This document shows, piece after piece, positions 60,461 to 64,000 of a stretch of 64,000 nucleotides of DNA. The notes below the pieces were generated by a model, which saw only the letters and a program-made list of their open reading frames with translations, made no database searches and was not told the origin of the DNA. Source of the DNA: Blastococcus saxobsidens (GTDB lineage Bacteria > Actinomycetota > Actinomycetes > Mycobacteriales > Geodermatophilaceae); NCBI RefSeq assembly GCF_002938435.1, contig NZ_POQT01000019.1:18684-82683 (forward strand), given 5' to 3'. Positions within the stretch are counted from its first letter, which is position 1. The number at the start of each line of letters is the position of its first letter. The position numbers and the translations under genes were made by a program.

Positions 60461-63400
60461 TCAGTCGGCGAAGGCCTCGGCGACCAGCGTGCGCTGCTCG
60501 ACCTCGTGCACCTTCGCCGAGCCCACGGCGGGGCTGGCCGACGCCCGGCGGCTGACCCGCCGGAACGTGCGGCCGGACGGCAGCTCCTCGGGCAGGTTGA
60601 CCGCCATGAACTGCCAGGCGCCCATGTTGGCCGGCTCCTCCTGCACCCAGACGACGTCGGAGGCGTTCGGGTAGCGCTCGAGCTCGGCACGGATCTGCTC
60701 GGCGGGCAGCGGGTACAGCTGCTCCACCCGCACCACCGCGGTGTCGGCGCGGCCGTCGGCCTCCCGCTGCGCCATGAGGTCGTAGGCGACCTTGCCGCTG
60801 CACAGCAGCACCCGCTCGACCGCGGAGGCGTCGAGCGGCTCGCCGCCGACACCGGTGTCGGGCAGCACCGGGCGGAAGGACTCGTCGGTGAAGTCGCTGA
60901 CCGGGCTGACCGCCGCCTTCGCCCGCAGCAGGGACTTCGGCGTGAACACGATCAGCGGCCGGTGCACGTCGGAGAGCGCCTGGCGGCGGAGCAGGTGGAA
61001 GTAGTTGCCCGGCGTGGTGCAGTTGGCGACCGTCATGTTGTTCTCGGCCGACAGCTGGAGGAACCGCTCGATCCGGCCGGAGGAGTGGTCGGGACCCTGC
61101 CCCTCCATGCCGTGCGGCAGCAGCATGACCACGCCGGAGCGCTGGCCCCACTTGGCCTCGCCGGAGCTGATGAACTCGTCGATCACCATCTGCGCGCCGT
61201 CGACGAAGTCGCCGAACTGCGCCTCCCACAGCACCAGGGCGTTCGGGTTGGCCACCGAGTAGCCGTACTCGAACCCGACCGCGGCGTACTCCGAGAGCAG
61301 CGAGTCGTAGACGAAGAACTTCGCCTGGTCCTCGGTCAGGTTGGCCAGCGGGGTGTACTCGCCGCCGTTCTCGCGGTCGATGAGCACCGAGTGGCGCTGC
61401 ACGAACGTGCCGCGGCGGGAGTCCTGGCCGGCCAGGCGCACGGGGATGCCGTCCATCAGCAGCGACCCGAAGGCCAGCAGCTCGCCCATCGCCCAGTCGA
61501 CGCCGCCCTCGCTGGCCATCGCCGCGCGGCGCTCGAGCATCTTCTGCAGCTTCGGGTGCGGGGTGAAGGTCGGCGGGAACGAGACGTGCGCGTCGCCGAT
61601 GGTCTTGAGCACCTCGGGGGTGATCGCGGTCTTCACCTGCGACTGCTGCGGCGTGCGCGGGTCCATGACCGGCTCGGGCTTCGAGGAGTCCTGCGCGTCG
61701 TGGGTCTCGGCGAAGGCCCGCTCGAGCTGGCCGCGGTAGTCCTTGAGGGCCTCCTCGGCCTCCTCGAGGGTGATGTCCCCCCGGCCGACCAGCGCCTCGG
61801 TGTAGAGCTTCCGGACCGAGCGCTTGCGGTCGATGATGTCGTACATCAGCGGCTGGGTCATCGACGGGTCGTCGCCCTCGTTGTGCCCGCGACGGCGGTA
61901 GCAGACGAGGTCGATGACGACGTCCTTCTTGAACTGCTGCCGGTACTCGACGGCCAGCCGGGCGACGCGCACGCACGCCTCCGGGTCGTCGCCGTTGACG
62001 TGGAAGATCGGGGCGTTGACCATCCGCGCCACGTCGGTGGAGTAGAGGGTCGAGCGCGCCGAGCCGGGGCTGGTGGTGAAGCCGACCTGGTTGTTGATGA
62101 CGACGTGCACCGTGCCGCCGGTGCGGTAGCCGCGCAGCTGGGAGAGGTTCAGGGTCTCCTGCACCACGCCCTGGCCCGCGAACGCGGAGTCACCGTGCAG
62201 CAGGACGGGCAGGACGGTGAAGCCCTCCTCGCCCTTGTCGATCATGTCCTGCTTGGCCCGGACGATGCCCTCGAGGACCGGGTTCACCGTCTCCAGGTGG
62301 CTCGGGTTGCTGGCCAGCGAGACGGCGATCTCGGCGTCGGACTGGAACGGGTTGCGGAACTTCCCGGTGGCCCCGAGGTGGTACTTGACGTCACCGGAGC
62401 CCTGGACGGTGCCCGGGTCGATGTTGCCCTCGAACTCGCCGAAGATCTTCGCGTAGCTCTTGCCCAGCACGTTGGCGAGGACGTTGAGCCGGCCGCGGTG
62501 CGCCATGCCGATCGCGACCTCGTCGAGGCCGTGGTCGGTCCCGGCGATGAGCACCTCGTCGAGGATCGAGATCACCGACTCGCCACCCTCGAGGGAGAAG
62601 CGCTTCTGGCCGACGTACTTGGTCTGCAGGAAGGTCTCGAACGCCTCGGCGGCGTTGAGCCGGCCCAGGATGTGCTTCTGCTTCTCCCGGTCGGGCTGCT
62701 CGTGCTTGACCTCGATGCGCTCCTGGAGCCACTCGCGCTCCTCGGGGTCGGTGATGTGCATGTACTCCACGCCGACCGTGCGGCAGTAGGAGTTGCGCAG
62801 CACGCCGAGGATGTCGCGCAGCGGCATCAGCCGCTCGCCGGCGAAGCCGCCCACGGGGAACCGGCGGTCGAGGTCCCAGAGCGTCAGGCCGTGCTCGAGG
62901 ATGTCCAGATCGGGGTGGGTGCGGACCTTGAACTCGAGCGGGTCGGTGTCGGCCATGAGGTGGCCGTTGCGCCGGTAGGACTCGATGACCTCGATGACCC
63001 GGGCTTCCTTGTCGATCTGCCCCTCGCGCGTGATCCGCACGTCCGGCATCCAGCGCACCGGCTCGTAGGGGATGCGCAGGGAGCGGAAGACCTGGTCGTA
63101 GAAGCCGTTCTCGCCCAGGAGCAGGGCGTGCAGGCGGCGGAGGAAGTCGCCGGACTCGGCGCCCTGGATGATGCGGTGGTCGTACGTCGAGGTCAGCGTG
63201 ATGATCTTCGAGACGGCCATCTCGGTCAGCGCGTCGGGGTTCATCCCCTGGAACTCGGCCGGGTACTCCATGGCGCCGACGCCGATGATCGCGCCCTGCC
63301 CGGCGGTGAGCCGCGGCACCGAGTGGTTCGTGCCGATCGTGCCGGGGTTGGTCAGGCTGATCGTGGTGCCGGAGAAGTCCTCCATCGTCAGCTTGTTCTG

Positions 63401-64000
63401 CCGGGCGCGCCGGATGATGTCCTCGTAGGCCGCCCAGAACTGGGCGAAGTCCATCTCCTCGGCGCCCTTGATGGACGCGACCACCAGCGAGCGGGACCCG
63501 TCGGGCTTGGGCAGGTCGATGGCCAGGCCGAAGTTCACGTGCTCCGGCGTGACGAGGACCGGCTTGCCGTCGACCTCGGCGTAGCTGTTGTTCATGTTCG
63601 GGAACGAGTCCAGCGCCCGGACCAGTGCGTAGCCGATCAGGTGGGTGAAGGAGATCTTCCCGCCCCGGCCGCGGGCCAGGTGGTTGTTGATGACGATGCG
63701 GTTGTCGGCGAGCAGCTTCGCCGGCACCGCGCGCACGCTGGTCGCCGTGGGCACGGTCAGCGAGACGTTCATGTTCTTGACGACGGCGGCGGCCGCGCCA
63801 CGCAGCGGGCTCTGCTGGCCGGCGCCCACCGGGGGCTTGGGGGCGGCGGGAGCCTTCGGGCTGCTGCTCTGCACGGGTGCGCTCCCCGTCGGTTCGGACC
63901 CGGCGGCCGGGCGCTGGACGTCGTTGGCGGGCTTCTGCGGCGCGGGCTTCGCGGCCGCGGCGGGCGCCGGCGGGGCGGCCTGCTTCGCGGGCGCCGGGGC
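60461..64000 (-). CDS. kgd: Multifunctional 2-oxoglutarate dehydrogenase E1/decarboxylase (Kgd), 5' end outside window
   Basis: At least 1180 residues, open through the window end. The Ala/Pro/Lys-rich linker near 63850-64000 ([20 protein letters not shown]) leads to an E2-like transacylase domain ([20 protein letters not shown], and [15 protein letters not shown] with its catalytic His). The thiamine-diphosphate E1 follows ([69 protein letters not shown]). This fusion is typical of Actinobacteria and works in the TCA cycle with E2 and lipoamide dehydrogenase. The N-terminus lies beyond the window. Confidence 0.96.
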   Translation of the reverse strand, partial: APAPAKQAAPPAPAAAAKPAPQKPANDVQRPAAGSEPTGSAPVQSSSPKAPAAPKPPVGAGQQSPLRGAAAAVVKNMNVSLTVPTATSVRAVPAKLLADNRIVINNHLARGRGGKISFTHLIGYALVRALDSFPNMNNSYAEVDGKPVLVTPEHVNFGLAIDLPKPDGSRSLVVASIKGAEEMDFAQFWAAYEDIIRRARQNKLTMEDFSGTTISLTNPGTIGTNHSVPRLTAGQGAIIGVGAMEYPAEFQGMNPDALTEMAVSKIITLTSTYDHRIIQGAESGDFLRRLHALLLGENGFYDQVFRSLRIPYEPVRWMPDVRITREGQIDKEARVIEVIESYRRNGHLMADTDPLEFKVRTHPDLDILEHGLTLWDLDRRFPVGGFAGERLMPLRDILGVLRNSYCRTVGVEYMHITDPEEREWLQERIEVKHEQPDREKQKHILGRLNAAEAFETFLQTKYVGQKRFSLEGGESVISILDEVLIAGTDHGLDEVAIGMAHRGRLNVLANVLGKSYAKIFGEFEGNIDPGTVQGSGDVKYHLGATGKFRNPFQSDAEIAVSLASNPSHLETVNPVLEGIVRAKQDMIDKGEEGFTVLPVLLHGDSAFAGQGVVQETLNLSQLRGYRTGGTVHVVINNQVGFTTSPGSARSTLYSTDVARMVNAPIFHVNGDDPEACVRVARLAVEYRQQFKKDVVIDLVCYRRRGHNEGDDPSMTQPLMYDIIDRKRSVRKLYTEALVGRGDITLEEAEEALKDYRGQLERAFAETHDAQDSSKPEPVMDPRTPQQSQVKTAITPEVLKTIGDAHVSFPPTFTPHPKLQKMLERRAAMASEGGVDWAMGELLAFGSLLMDGIPVRLAGQDSRRGTFVQRHSVLIDRENGGEYTPLANLTEDQAKFFVYDSLLSEYAAVGFEYGYSVANPNALVLWEAQFGDFVDGAQMVIDEFISSGEAKWGQRSGVVMLLPHGMEGQGPDHSSGRIERFLQLSAENNMTVANCTTPGNYFHLLRRQALSDVHRPLIVFTPKSLLRAKAAVSPVSDFTDESFRPVLPDTGVGGEPLDASAVERVLLCSGKVAYDLMAQREADGRADTAVVRVEQLYPLPAEQIRAELERYPNASDVVWVQEEPANMGAWQFMAVNLPEELPSGRTFRRVSRRASASPAVGSAKVHEVEQRTLVAEAFAD

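Overview
The window is high-GC actinobacterial chromosome: G/C-rich third codon positions, many GTG starts, WhiB regulators, a SigR/RsrA redox pair, mycoredoxin and a Kgd-type 2-oxoglutarate enzyme. Codon use, the nickel superoxide dismutase and the density of intergenic repeats suggest Geodermatophilaceae (Blastococcus, Modestobacter, Geodermatophilus type), which is an inference. Two blocks keep gene neighbourhoods I know from Mycobacterium tuberculosis: nudC-mrx1-uvrD2-whiB7-ABC1 kinase-metalloprotease-PDZ/Lon protease-UPF0182 (about 7.6-23.2 kb), and rsgA-aroA-SRAP-sigR-rsrA-biotinyl protein-PdtaS-like kinase-whiB1 (about 36.6-48.8 kb).

Layout. 0-9 kb: an epoxide-hydrolase-like enzyme, a GNAT, an M20 dipeptidase, an HemK-like methyltransferase, a DUF2510 protein, and an M16 peptidase pair overlapping nudC. 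9-23 kb: kinase-like and ANTAR proteins, mycoredoxin, UvrD2, whiB7 behind an attenuator-like leader, ABC1 kinase, a ThiF-like protein, small zinc proteins, proteases and a UPF0182 membrane protein. 23-27 kb: two identical initiator tRNAs flanking two genes, then a P450/ferredoxin pair. 27-34 kb: VOC, ABM and XRE proteins, methionine aminopeptidase, the cbs-metB-GNAT operon, a frameshifted aldo/keto reductase and a carbohydrate-kinase stub. 34-49 kb: hisN, DUF2795, a DUF2087 regulator, rsgA, aroA, an aldehyde dehydrogenase, SRAP, a polyamine-synthase-like membrane protein, ybaK, sigR-rsrA, the 24-residue ribosomal protein bL37, a degenerate biotin carboxylase-like protein with a biotinyl protein, the sensor kinase and whiB1. 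49-64 kb: a diacylglycerol kinase family protein, NagD-like HAD, psd-pssA-GNAT, a GAF/PP2C phosphatase, sodN/sodX, RmlC, malic enzyme, a LAGLIDADG homing endonuclease, a DUF457 protein, a broken AAA ATPase, a DUF6104 protein and kgd, truncated by the window end.

The most unusual signal is a family of about ten dispersed 50-65 bp hairpin elements sharing a core near CGAGCGTGCGAG. Their outer arms differ in sequence between copies but mostly stay complementary. Six follow a stop codon within a few bases in one fixed orientation, and one lies inside a gene. They look like mobile or recurrently evolved terminators. Other notable items are the whiB7 leader, SigR-type promoter matches upstream of sigR and mrx1, a 7-bp duplication that breaks a reductase, the lower-GC homing endonuclease insert, and several degenerate enzymes: NudC without zinc cysteines, a kinase without its P-loop, and a biotin carboxylase without ATP-grasp.
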